Assembly (NCBI GenBank): GCA_947498785.1
Contig: CANMLS010000037.1
Coordinates: 1 to 60,807, forward strand
Direction of reading: 5' to 3'
DNA length: 60,807 nucleotides
Origin: an uncultured Aquimarina sp.
GTDB taxonomy: Bacteria > Bacteroidota > Bacteroidia > Flavobacteriales > Flavobacteriaceae
Shown here: piece after piece, positions 32,494 through 41,012 of the stretch
Position numbering within the stretch: the stretch's first letter is position 1
Layout of the letters: each line of letters opens with the position of its first letter
Position numbers and translations under genes: made by a program
Notes under the pieces: model-generated
The model's database searches: none
What the model saw: the letters and a program-made list of their open reading frames with translations, nothing else
Told to the model about the DNA's origin: nothing

Positions 32494-32558
32494 GTTATTT
32501 TAATCAATTATAGTAATTAAAAAAATAGATTTAAAATAGTATGTTCAATAATAATTCA

Positions 32559-32585
32559 TAGTTTTGCATAGACTGACCAGTCAGT
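32559..32585 (+). promoter_or_regulatory. Promoter box and TetR-type operator
   Basis: TAGTTTTG (32559-32566) matches TAnnTTTG. Immediately downstream lies the palindrome ACTGACCAGTCAGT (32572-32585; arms ACTGAC/GTCAGT with 2-nt spacer), resembling the short palindromes bound by many TetR repressors. It is followed by another CAGT. Location across the transcript start suggests autorepression of the TetR gene that starts 30 bp later. Confidence 0.65.
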
Positions 32586-32615
32586 CAGTTAATCGGTGAT
32601 TGATTATAAATAACT

Positions 32616-33155
32616 ATGAATAAAAAGGACCAAATAGTTGATGCTGCTACAAAACTCTTTTCTGAAAGAGGCTTTGAAAATACTCCACTTTCTTTAGTTT
32701 GTGAAAAAGCCAATGTTTCTAAGGGGCTTATTTTTCATCATTTTAACACAAAAAATGATTTATTAAGAGAAATATTTTCAAAAACAACTCAACTAATAGT
32801 AGAGATTAGCATTTCTAAACAAACAAATAATACTCCTCAAGAAAAGTTACTAGGATTAATAGAATCATTTTTTACTCAATTGGAATCAGATAAAATGTTT
32901 GTTCAATTAAACTTAAATATGATACTGCAACCTAACACAAGAATTATTTTAGATGATCTCATAAAAGAGAGGTCTTCTTTTATTTTGAATTCTGTTAAAA
33001 GTATTTTTCGTGATATTGATTCCAAAACTTCACTTGTAATGAGTTACGCATTTATTGCAGAGTTAGACGGGATTGCCCTCAATTATTTATGCATTTTTGA
33101 CGAATATCCTTTGCAACAAATCAAAAAGCATGTTATTAATAAATACAGTAAATAA
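32616..33155 (+). CDS. TetR-family transcriptional regulator
   Basis: 179 residues with the usual N-terminal helix-turn-helix: D-A-A-T-K-L-F-S-E-R-G-F-E-N-T-P-L-S-L-V-C-E-K-A-N-V-S-K-G-L-I-F-H-H-F (shown with hyphens; residues ~7-45). The ligand-binding domain is divergent. The stop overlaps the next start (TAATG), so a TetR-GNAT-RsgA transcript is likely, controlled at the palindrome at 32572. Confidence 0.9.
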   Translation: MNKKDQIVDAATKLFSERGFENTPLSLVCEKANVSKGLIFHHFNTKNDLLREIFSKTTQLIVEISISKQTNNTPQEKLLGLIESFFTQLESDKMFVQLNLNMILQPNTRIILDDLIKERSSFILNSVKSIFRDIDSKTSLVMSYAFIAELDGIALNYLCIFDEYPLQQIKKHVINKYSK

Positions 33156-33958
33156 TGAAATTTATAAAAATAGAGGATATAGGTTTAATTGATAAGTTAA
33201 GAGAAGAACTTTATCAAAATTTTTCTGCTCCTATTGATGCCATGTGGGAAAAGCTTTATATAGCTTCTTCCCAAACATATTTAATAGAAAATATTGACCA
33301 GAATATTGGGTATTGTTGTATTAATGATAAAGGCAGTTTACTACAGATTTTTCTTTGTGATAAATATAATTATCTGATGTATAGCGTAATTGAATCTTTG
33401 ATTGAATCCAAATTGATAAATTCAGCAAGCTTGAGTTCTATTGAACCGGTTTCATTTAATGCTTGTTTATCTCATTCAAAATCTATACAGAAGAATACAT
33501 TATGTTTTCAATATGTTGATAGAAAATCAAAATATGAATCTTCATTAGATGTAAAGCTAGTTTCAGAAAGGGATACTCAAGAAATAAAAACTTTCCTTAA
33601 GGATCAAATAGGATTCGAAGATGATTTTGGATACACAGAAAACCTAATTCAAAGAAAAGAATTTTATATGGTAAAAGAATCTGAAACTATAATTGCTACT
33701 GGTGAATGTAGGCTTAGTGATTCTCAGTTAGATATTGCAGATTTAGGAATAATTGTCAATAAAGATTATCAAAAAAGAGGATTAGGTACCAAGGTTTTAC
33801 AACAGCTGGTAAAAAAGGCTCAGGTAATGAAAAGAATACCCATATGTTCCACTACTCATGATAATATAGCTTCAAGAAAAGCAATAGAAAAAGCAGGATT
33901 TTATTGCTCTCATATCATTTTTGACATCAATTTTATGGAGAATAAAATACAATCATGA
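33155..33958 (+). CDS. GNAT-family N-acetyltransferase
   Basis: 267 residues with two GNAT-like halves. The C-terminal half carries the acetyl-CoA loop in the form D-Y-Q-K-R-G-L-G-T-K-V-L (Q/R-x-x-G-x-G/A, about residues 205-217) and the final N-x-A-S-R-K-A-I-E-K-A-G-F-Y. The N-terminal half is degenerate. Substrate unknown. It overlaps both neighbours by 1-4 bp, so coupled translation is expected. Confidence 0.82.
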   Translation: MKFIKIEDIGLIDKLREELYQNFSAPIDAMWEKLYIASSQTYLIENIDQNIGYCCINDKGSLLQIFLCDKYNYLMYSVIESLIESKLINSASLSSIEPVSFNACLSHSKSIQKNTLCFQYVDRKSKYESSLDVKLVSERDTQEIKTFLKDQIGFEDDFGYTENLIQRKEFYMVKESETIIATGECRLSDSQLDIADLGIIVNKDYQKRGLGTKVLQQLVKKAQVMKRIPICSTTHDNIASRKAIEKAGFYCSHIIFDINFMENKIQS

Positions 33959-35022
33959 TGACATATCACGATTTTGGATATAACGATAAACTTGCAGCAT
34001 ATAGAATCCAACAAAATTTGGATTCATTCGAAATTGGTCGAATAGTAGCTGAACATAAAGAAAGATATGTTGTTAAGGCTTGTAGAAATGAGTTCAATGC
34101 CGAGCTTATAGGCAATTTAAGATTCAATGCAGAAAGCAGATATGATTTCCCCGCTGTTGGTGATTGGGTTGCTTTTTCTGAATATGATGAAGATAAAGCT
34201 TTGATTCACGCTGTTTACCCTAGAAACTCTATTATAGAAAGACAAGCTATTGGTAGATCAGGACAAATACAAGTTATAGCAACAAATATTGATTTTGGTT
34301 TAATCGTTCAAGCTGTTGATAGAGATTTTAATTTGAATAGATTAGAAAGGTATTTGACCATTTGTAACGCGTCTAATGTAGCGCCTGTTATTGTATTAAG
34401 CAAAATAGATTTGATAAGTAAAACCGAATTAGAATCTATTAAAGATAAAATTAAACAAAGAATTAATGATATCCCATTATTTGCCGTGAGTCATCAAACA
34501 GTGGGGTATGAACATTTAGAAAGTTTTATAAAAAAAGGAAAAACATATTGCTTGCTTGGATCTTCTGGAGTAGGAAAATCTACCCTCCTTAATAATCTTT
34601 CTGGACAACTATTGATGAAGACCAGTGAAATAAGCTCTAGTGTAAACAAAGGGAAGCATACCACAAGTCACCGAGAATTAATTGTATTGAATAATGGAGG
34701 TATTTTGATAGATAATCCAGGAATGCGAGAAGTAGGGATTACAGATACCACAAGTGGACTAGAAACTACATTTGAAACCATTCTTGAATATGCTCAAAAT
34801 TGCAGATTTAAAGATTGCACACATCTACATGAAAAAGGTTGTGCTATACTAAAAGCTGTTAAAGATGGTGAGATTGATGAAGATTCATATTCGAATTTCA
34901 AAAAAATGGAAAAAGAAAGGATGTATTTTGAATCAGATGCCAAGGATAGGAAAAAAAAGGATAAAGATTTAGGCAAAATGATTAAAAACGTTAATAAGCA
35001 AAGAAAAAATAATAAGTACTAA
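33955..35022 (+). CDS. rsgA: Ribosome small-subunit GTPase RsgA
   Basis: 355 residues. An OB-fold N-terminus with V-G-D-W-V-A-F, then the circularly permuted GTPase: L-S-K-I-D-L (G4) precedes G-S-S-G-V-G-K-S-T-L-L-N (G1, near residue 200), and D-N-P-G-M-R-E (G3) follows. The zinc motif C-R-F-K-D-C-T-H-L-H-E-K-G-C lies near residue 280. RsgA assists late 30S maturation. Two ATGs overlap at the start (33955 or 33958); the first overlaps the GNAT stop. Many flavobacteria carry a second rsgA in the core genome, so this operon copy might be accessory; that is not verifiable here. Confidence 0.93.
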   Translation: MMTYHDFGYNDKLAAYRIQQNLDSFEIGRIVAEHKERYVVKACRNEFNAELIGNLRFNAESRYDFPAVGDWVAFSEYDEDKALIHAVYPRNSIIERQAIGRSGQIQVIATNIDFGLIVQAVDRDFNLNRLERYLTICNASNVAPVIVLSKIDLISKTELESIKDKIKQRINDIPLFAVSHQTVGYEHLESFIKKGKTYCLLGSSGVGKSTLLNNLSGQLLMKTSEISSSVNKGKHTTSHRELIVLNNGGILIDNPGMREVGITDTTSGLETTFETILEYAQNCRFKDCTHLHEKGCAILKAVKDGEIDEDSYSNFKKMEKERMYFESDAKDRKKKDKDLGKMIKNVNKQRKNNKY

Positions 35023-35027
35023 ATATA

Positions 35028-35067
35028 GGTTTTTAACTTTTTCTGAAAGATCAAAAAAGTTAAAACC
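35028..35067 (+). terminator. Probable terminator after rsgA
   Basis: GGTTTTTAACTTTTT pairs with AAAAAAGTTAAAACC across a 10-nt loop, with one bulged T. The arms resemble the ends of MITE family 2, so it may be a solo hairpin derived from it. It lies 6 bp after the stop codon. Confidence 0.6.
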
Positions 35068-35161
35068 ACATTTGATATTAAAAAACTTCAAACAAATATA
35101 TATTAGTCCGCTTCGAATATAACTTGACATGCATTTGCATGATGAAAAACAAATATTTTTG
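35061..35161 (+). repeat. Imperfect ~100-bp direct repeat, left copy
   Basis: Aligns with 35521-35621 at a constant offset of 460 bp near its centre (shared AAAAAACTTCAAAC block, then GGCATGATGAAAAA-like block: GCATGATGAAAAA in both). The copies frame the small gene at 35272. The repeat may be a duplicated intergenic region or a decayed element. Confidence 0.65.
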
Positions 35162-35271
35162 ACATAAAATACTTAGGAATGTATATAGTTGTAATTTCTC
35201 ATTTTTCAGAGTTTCACAGCTTAGTAAAGTTTAATTTGAGTATTTAAAAATTTATAAAACAAACTAAAATT

Positions 35272-35517
35272 ATGTTAGAAAAATTATTATTTAAGCATTT
35301 GACAAAAAAAGGAATTATTGCATATTTCGTTGGGACAATTATATTATTTGCTCTTTTAGCTTATTACATACTAGGAATAGCGGGATACTCATTAGAGGAA
35401 GGACGAACAATGTTTTTTGTAGGAATAATTATCTTAAATTTATTATGGGCTGGAGCTTGTCTTTTGTTTTGGAAAAAACCAAAAGAAGAAAATGATGATC
35501 TTAAAATTAACGATTAG
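35272..35517 (+). CDS. Small two-helix membrane protein
   Basis: 81 residues with two transmembrane helices (about 14-34: GIIAYFVGTIILFALLAYYI; and 46-66) and a charged C-terminus. I recognise no family. It is flanked by ~100-bp direct repeats, so it may have arrived or been duplicated with its surroundings. Confidence 0.6.
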   Translation: MLEKLLFKHLTKKGIIAYFVGTIILFALLAYYILGIAGYSLEEGRTMFFVGIIILNLLWAGACLLFWKKPKEENDDLKIND

Positions 35518-35520
35518 TTA

Positions 35521-35621
35521 TTAAACCACTTTCTATATCAAAAAACTTCAAACATATATGTATTAATTCACTCCAAATGTAGCTTTGAACATATGGCATG
35601 ATGAAAAAGAAATAATTTTAA
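35521..35621 (+). repeat. Imperfect ~100-bp direct repeat, right copy
   Basis: Right-hand partner of 35061-35161. Both copies begin with a TAAA(A)CCAC block, similar to the arm of MITE family 2, and continue with AAAAAACTTCAAAC. Confidence 0.65.
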
Positions 35622-35709
35622 GCAGCAAATAAAGATTTGATGGTAAATAAGTGTAAACGGATATATTTCATTTATGCTGTTATTGGCAACAATTTAAAAA
35701 CTCAAAAAA

Positions 35710-36342
35710 ATGAATATCAAAAAATCAAATTATTTAATTATACTGTTATCTGTTTTTACAATAACGTCTTGTGGTAAAAATGAAAAAATAAACCTAACAA
35801 CAGATGAAGGGTTAATAAAACTAAAAGAACTCGTAATTGAACAATTTGGAGAAGACTTAGAAATTTATTCTTTTTCTATGTCTTCAAAAGAAGATTTAAG
35901 TGATGATTTAGGAGGTATGACTATTTCCTATTTTAAAGAAGATGGCGAAATTTATTCCAATACATACAATGCTGTTGTTTATGGTGAAGAATCTAACCTT
36001 GAAGGAGAAAAAAAGAAAGAACAAATAACTAAAATCAGAGCTAAGTGGAACACTCCAGAAGGAAATGGAAAAATCAAATTAAAGAATCTTAGTTTTGAGA
36101 ATATTATTCCTAACATAAGAAAGGCAATGGAAATACTTGGAGATAATGTAGGTACTGCTTACATAAAAAATTATGAAATTAAGGCAGAACCTAAAACAAA
36201 TGCTATTATCTCTAATTTTAAACTACAATTCACTCCTTTAAAGAATGCTACCCATCTTGAAGGAAAAAGAATAATAACAGAATACCGTGAAGCATATTTT
36301 CAGGTTAATGCAAACGGAGATGTTAATTTAAAAAAGAAGTGA
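35710..36342 (+). CDS. Lipoprotein of unknown function
   Basis: 210 residues with a lipobox (TITSC, Cys21 region). The mature domain alternates strands and helices with two regions of similar pattern, such as I-K-L-K-N-L-S-F-E-N-I-I-P-N-I. No family was recognised. The stop overlaps the next gene (GTGA), so both lipoproteins are translated together. Confidence 0.7.
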   Translation: MNIKKSNYLIILLSVFTITSCGKNEKINLTTDEGLIKLKELVIEQFGEDLEIYSFSMSSKEDLSDDLGGMTISYFKEDGEIYSNTYNAVVYGEESNLEGEKKKEQITKIRAKWNTPEGNGKIKLKNLSFENIIPNIRKAMEILGDNVGTAYIKNYEIKAEPKTNAIISNFKLQFTPLKNATHLEGKRIITEYREAYFQVNANGDVNLKKK

Positions 36343-36851
36343 AAAATATTCAAATATTATTCATTTTGTTAGTAATATTAGGCTGCAATAAAAAAGAGAA
36401 AAATACTTTGAGCTCAAGTACTCAAATCATAGTCAAATATAAAACATTAGATGAATGGATGAGTCCAAAACATATTAAATGTTCAGATAAAATTAAAGAG
36501 TTTAAAAAAATGGGGAAATATGATTGCTCATTTCAACTCAGAAATTTTGAATTTGACATTGAGGAAAAATTTATTCTTAACAAAAATGGTAATATCAAAG
36601 AATATTGGTGGTATAAATCAGAAGGTCCTTTAACTTATAAAATAGAAGAGTTAGAATCTGATCCAAGATTTCTTGAAGGTATAGGAGGAGCAGAATTGAA
36701 TATAAAATTACTAGAAAATAGACAGCAAATATTAGATAAAGGAGATACTTTGATTATTGAAAGAATTTTCACAGAAGAGAAATTAATTCTAATAAAACAA
36801 AAAGGAGATGTCAAAAAGGATAGAAGAAGAATTTTGTTTGAATATAAATAG
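36339..36851 (+). CDS. Lipoprotein of unknown function (GTG start)
   Basis: 170 residues with a lipobox (VILGC, Cys16). The GTG at 36339 overlaps the upstream stop; the next in-frame ATG would remove the signal peptide, so GTG is favoured. No recognisable domain; beta-rich with E-Y-W-W-Y-K and L-I-L-I-K-Q strands. Confidence 0.68.
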   Translation: MKNIQILFILLVILGCNKKEKNTLSSSTQIIVKYKTLDEWMSPKHIKCSDKIKEFKKMGKYDCSFQLRNFEFDIEEKFILNKNGNIKEYWWYKSEGPLTYKIEELESDPRFLEGIGGAELNIKLLENRQQILDKGDTLIIERIFTEEKLILIKQKGDVKKDRRRILFEYK

Positions 36852-36916
36852 TATAGTAATTCTTCTTGGTTGCTGGTTTGATAAAATAACTGGATAAGCA
36901 AACCCAGCAATGGATG

Positions 36917-38077
36917 TTAAGGGACAACCTTAAAAGCTACTAGTTGATTAAGTTGTGGAAAAAATGAATTAAAATTATTATCAGATATTACCACAATCGT
37001 TCTACTTCCATCTTCTAATTTTGGCCCAAAAGTAAAACCTTCTAAGTTGTCTACTGTATTATTCGTTAATTGGCTTCGAACGGTTTCAAAATTAAAAAGT
37101 AATGTTTTGGTGGCTTTAGTATAGTTTGCTCCTTCTAATGCTTCTGTTGTTAATGTGTTAGTTGCATTAGTTGCATCTACTTGGTATATTTTTACCGTAT
37201 TTCCTCCATCAATATACCCTGATGAAAACGAACGTTCGAGTGCCAAAAACTTGTTTTCGTCATATTCAAAAATTTCGACCAAACCATTAACTTCAAATGT
37301 AGTTCCAAGTGCAGCAGCTCTTGTTACAGGATCTAATTCATATGCAAATTGCCGTTCTGCAATACCTGATGCCTTATTTATATATGTAACACGTACTGGA
37401 GATTCTGTATCAGATGTAGTAGGTTCGGGACCATCTTCAATAAGAGGTAACTCAAAAGAAACCCAATACCCAGTGGTATCAAAACTTAATGAGAGTCCTT
37501 CTAATACTCCATTATGTCTTGGTCCAGAAGAATCGTCTATTGTATTAGCTTTAAAATTATCTGGCAATAAGAAACTTTTAATTTGATTACCATCAGGAGT
37601 AACCTCTATCAGAGCTGGGTCTACACCATTTGTAATCGAGCCTTCACTACTATATACTATAGTATTTGTTTTTGAATCAAAACGAATAGACTCAGGATCA
37701 ACAACACCCTGTTGCAAAGGAAGTCCGGTTTCATCTTTTAGCTCAACCATGGTATTGATGTTAACAGATGTAAAGGCATCTTTATTATAGATTATATCTG
37801 CTTCATAGTAGCGTATAGGTGGAGTAGATGTATCACAGATGATATACCATTTTCCATTTTGATAATCAATACCAGACAACCCGCCAATAGGTACACCTTC
37901 AATTTCCTGATTTGGAATAACAAATTCATCAATAAATTCTAAAGCGCTAATTGTGTTTTGTCCACTTACTGGGGGAGTAGGTGTAGGATCAATATCTGTA
38001 TCAACTTCAGGATTATTGTTATTATTAGATGAACAGCTATAGCAGAGTATACTTATAAAGAAGATTTTTTTAAGCAT
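36917..38077 (-). CDS. Esterase-like/phytase-like beta-propeller lipoprotein
   Basis: About 386 residues from the ATG at 38077; longer starts at 38086 or 38098 add residues before the signal peptide. The lipobox is C-Y-S-C. A low-complexity N/D/P/T linker follows, typical of surface lipoproteins. The propeller matches the 'esterase-like activity of phytase' group: G-G-L-S-G-I-D-Y-Q-N-G-K-W-Y-I-I-C-D near the start, D-P-E-S-I-R-F-D, and a late D-N-L-E-G-F-T-F-G-P-K with I-V-V-I-S-D-N-N-F. These are secreted phosphatases/esterases of uncertain substrate. Confidence 0.82.
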   Translation of the reverse strand: MLKKIFFISILCYSCSSNNNNNPEVDTDIDPTPTPPVSGQNTISALEFIDEFVIPNQEIEGVPIGGLSGIDYQNGKWYIICDTSTPPIRYYEADIIYNKDAFTSVNINTMVELKDETGLPLQQGVVDPESIRFDSKTNTIVYSSEGSITNGVDPALIEVTPDGNQIKSFLLPDNFKANTIDDSSGPRHNGVLEGLSLSFDTTGYWVSFELPLIEDGPEPTTSDTESPVRVTYINKASGIAERQFAYELDPVTRAAALGTTFEVNGLVEIFEYDENKFLALERSFSSGYIDGGNTVKIYQVDATNATNTLTTEALEGANYTKATKTLLFNFETVRSQLTNNTVDNLEGFTFGPKLEDGSRTIVVISDNNFNSFFPQLNQLVAFKVVP

Positions 38078-38363
38078 TGGTATCATAATGACTCTCATTT
38101 GGTGATAAAGATATTGATTTTAGAGTTATTCGATGTTTAAGAATTTATAGAGTTTAATTTTTTCTTTTTCCTAAGGCATAAATTTATTGTTTTTATACAA
38201 AAAAAACAATTATTGAATTTAAAAAAGGGGAGTTAATATATTAATTATGAGTCTTTTATACCTTGTTTTTTGTTGTATTTTATATTATCTTAGAAAGAAT
38301 AGAAAAGGTCGAAAATATGATCTTGATTATTATTATTTATTAACCATTTAAGTATAAAACATT

Positions 38364-40052
38364 ATGAAAAAAATAGTATGTAGTATTGCCATGTGCTTTT
38401 TAGTAAGCATGGGTTTTACACAATTCCAGCACAGTTTTGGAATAGAAAAAACAGAAATAGGGATGTCTCTCGATCAACTTCATGAAGTTGAAAAAGGGTA
38501 TCTGGTTGGAGGCTACACTTCTCAAAATTTTTTAGGGAGTATTGAAGCAACTTTAGTTAAAACAGATCTTGATGGTAATCAAATCTGGTCTCGTATTTAT
38601 GGAGGTAAGGATTATGAATATTTTAATTCTGTAAGACAATCAACTTTTTTTAGTCCAAACAATCCAGTTTCATACGTGGCAGCGGGAGTAACACAAAGTT
38701 TTGGATTTGGGAACGGAGATGCATTTCTTATAGGAGTGGATATCAATGGTAGTCCTATTTTTTCTACTGTCTATGGAGGTAAAGAATTTGACGTAGCTCA
38801 TTGTGTACAGAATCTTAGAACTGTTACTGGTCAATCAGGATATATAATGGTAGGAGAAACGAGAAGTTATGCTCAAGCCTTCCCAGGAGCAAATGTATAT
38901 GTTGCACTCACTGATAGTTTTGGAAACCTGCTTAGGGCAACTGTGATTGGAGGTAGAGGAGATCAACGTGGTATGTGGATTGAGCAAACAAAAGATGGAG
39001 GATATATCATCGCTGGTTCTACAACAGATTATCGTTGCGGGGTTATAACTTCTTTGTCCAATGCTCCTACTGATATTTTTGTTATTAAACTAAGACCAAA
39101 CCTTACTATAGAATGGAATAGAATTATTGGTTATTCTGATGAATTAGACCCAACAAGAGCGTATAGAAATACAGCGAACTGTGTAAAAGAAGATAAAAAT
39201 GGAAATTATGTATTAACAGGATATACTACCAGCTTTGGATTGAATAATTCTCAAGATGCGTTTTTGCTATTTCTGGATAATGCAGGGAGTTTTTTAGGAA
39301 TGAAAACCTATGGTACAGAAAGAACAGAATCAGGGTATGGCCTAGAAATAACAACAAACACAAGCGGAGATCAATTGTATACCGTAGTTGGACAACAGGT
39401 TGTTTCATCTCGTAAAGCAATGATGTTTCAAACAGATGCAGGTGGTAATTTGTTATGGGCACGTCAATATGGAGATACACAACAAGAAGGAGGATTAGAA
39501 ATGGTAACCGATGATTTTGATAGAGGGTTTGCATTTACGGGATATACCACATCTTTGGGAGCTGGAGGAACAGAAATTTATTTAGTTGAGACCACAGATA
39601 CCGGAAAAACAGGAACCTCCTGTGAGCGAGAAATAGACCTTAAAGAAGTTAAACATGAACCTTGCGTTACTCGAAGCGCACGACAAATTTTTGTTGATGA
39701 TTATGAAAGAATAGAACCCGAATCCATTAGAACCGAATATAAAGAAGATCGTTGCAAAAATGCTTTTGGATCAAAGAACGAAGAGGAAAAAATATTAGAT
39801 AAAAAATCAAATATTCCAATTTTGTTTCCTAATCCTGTAAATGATCTTTTAACTATGACAGTAGATGAGACACTGAGTATAACTCAAGCAGGTATATTTG
39901 ACCTTCAAGGTAAAGAGATTATTCAAAATATCAAGGTAAACTCAATAGGAAAAATTATAGTTTCTACAGAAGTATTAAAACCAGGAATGTATATCATTAA
40001 GTTACATGCAGAAACAGGAGAGGTTTATCTTAAAAGATTTATGAAAAAATAA
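38364..40052 (+). CDS. Secreted repeat protein with T9SS type A sorting domain
   Basis: 562 residues with an N-terminal signal peptide. Repeats of the form G-G-Y-x-x-A-G-S/Y-T-T ... D-x-F-x-x-K/V-D ... W-x-R-x-Y-G-G (about residues 30-410) form a beta-propeller. The last ~80 residues, from I-P-I-L-F-P-N-P-V-N-D-L to L-K-P-G-M-Y-I-I-K-L and the end K-R-F-M-K-K, are the type IX secretion sorting domain. The protein is therefore exported across the outer membrane and probably cell-surface or secreted. Function unknown. A strong terminator follows. Confidence 0.85.
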   Translation: MKKIVCSIAMCFLVSMGFTQFQHSFGIEKTEIGMSLDQLHEVEKGYLVGGYTSQNFLGSIEATLVKTDLDGNQIWSRIYGGKDYEYFNSVRQSTFFSPNNPVSYVAAGVTQSFGFGNGDAFLIGVDINGSPIFSTVYGGKEFDVAHCVQNLRTVTGQSGYIMVGETRSYAQAFPGANVYVALTDSFGNLLRATVIGGRGDQRGMWIEQTKDGGYIIAGSTTDYRCGVITSLSNAPTDIFVIKLRPNLTIEWNRIIGYSDELDPTRAYRNTANCVKEDKNGNYVLTGYTTSFGLNNSQDAFLLFLDNAGSFLGMKTYGTERTESGYGLEITTNTSGDQLYTVVGQQVVSSRKAMMFQTDAGGNLLWARQYGDTQQEGGLEMVTDDFDRGFAFTGYTTSLGAGGTEIYLVETTDTGKTGTSCEREIDLKEVKHEPCVTRSARQIFVDDYERIEPESIRTEYKEDRCKNAFGSKNEEEKILDKKSNIPILFPNPVNDLLTMTVDETLSITQAGIFDLQGKEIIQNIKVNSIGKIIVSTEVLKPGMYIIKLHAETGEVYLKRFMKK

Positions 40053-40079
40053 TTTTAATGTATTAGAGATAATAGATAT

Positions 40080-40124
40080 TGGGCTACTTTAATGATTTTG
40101 ATATTAAAGTAGCCCATTTTTTTT
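40080..40124 (+). terminator. Intrinsic terminator after the T9SS cargo gene
   Basis: Stem TGGGCTACTTTAAT/ATTAAAGTAGCCCA with a 9-nt loop, then eight Ts. Confidence 0.9.
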
Positions 40125-40219
40125 GATCATTTGTATTTACATTCTTTAGATTTTTGTGTTCAAAGGATTAATGATATTATTTTTATTTTGTGAAGAGCTC
40201 TTGCTCCCTTGCAGGAGCT

Positions 40220-40275
40220 ATTTATGGTATTTCAAAGCTTCGTCACGAAGTTCTAATACATAAAACGGGTTTAAT
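40220..40275 (+). repeat. MITE-like element, family 1 (right-end fragment)
   Basis: 56 bp matching the right end of the full copy at 48124-48302 (TTTATGGTATTTCAAAGCTT and on to ACGGGTTTAAT). The left two thirds are missing; a short GAGCTC-based hairpin precedes it. Confidence 0.8.
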
Positions 40276-40307
40276 GATTAGTAATTTATTAAAAAACTAT
40301 ACTAGTA

Positions 40308-41012
40308 TTAAGAATTTAAAAAAGCAACACTATGAGCAGCTACAATTGCAGCAGTTTCTGTTCTTAACCTTGTTTCACCAAGTGTAACAGGAGTGTATCC
40401 TGATGCTAATGCCAATTCAATTTCTTTGGAAGAAAAATCTCCTTCGGGGCCAATAAGGATGATAGTATTTGATTGAAGTTGAAGTATATCTTTTAAGGAT
40501 TGTTTTTTAGTTTCTTCGCAGTGAGCAATTAGTAATTGACCATCTTTTTTTTCATCTATAAAATTAGAAAATGAAATTACAGGATTTAGTTTAGGTAAAT
40601 ATAATTGCAAGGATTGCTTCATGGCACTTAGTAAAATACGTTCAAACCTTTCTGTTTTAATAATTTTCCTTTCACTATGATCGCAGATAACAGGAGTGAT
40701 TTCATCAATACCAATTTCAGTAGCTTTTTCAAGAAACCATTCATATCGATCATTCATCTTAGTGGGGGCAACAACCAAATGTAATTTATACTTTCTATGC
40801 TCTTGCTTTTCAAAAGAATGAATAGTAGCAATGCATTGAGAAGGGTTTGAAAGTATTATTTGAGCACAAAATAAAAACCCAAAACCATTGGTAATGTATA
40901 ATGTATCTCCTTCCTTTTTTCTAAGTACCTTAGCGATATGCTTGCTTTCTTCTCGAGAGAATTTTATTTCAGTACTGAACTCGGTTAATGTTTTATTATA
41001 AAATAATTGCAT
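40308..41012 (-). CDS. rsmE: 16S rRNA (uracil1498-N3)-methyltransferase RsmE
   Basis: 234 residues of normal length for RsmE. An N-terminal PUA-like part includes H-I-A-K-V-L-R-K-K-E-G-D. The SPOUT knot carries E-K-A-T-E-I-G-I-D-E-I-T-P, I-G-P-E-G-D-F-S-S-K-E and L-G-E-T-R-L-R-T-E-T-A. It methylates U1498 of 16S rRNA. The start overlaps the stop of tsaD by one base, and both head the same minus-strand transcript. Confidence 0.95.
   Translation of the reverse strand: MQLFYNKTLTEFSTEIKFSREESKHIAKVLRKKEGDTLYITNGFGFLFCAQIILSNPSQCIATIHSFEKQEHRKYKLHLVVAPTKMNDRYEWFLEKATEIGIDEITPVICDHSERKIIKTERFERILLSAMKQSLQLYLPKLNPVISFSNFIDEKKDGQLLIAHCEETKKQSLKDILQLQSNTIILIGPEGDFSSKEIELALASGYTPVTLGETRLRTETAAIVAAHSVAFLNS

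Noticed and set aside
40190..40387. 65-aa plus-strand frame after the T9SS gene
   Set aside because: It covers a repeat fragment and the antisense of the rsmE 3' end; no independent coding signal.
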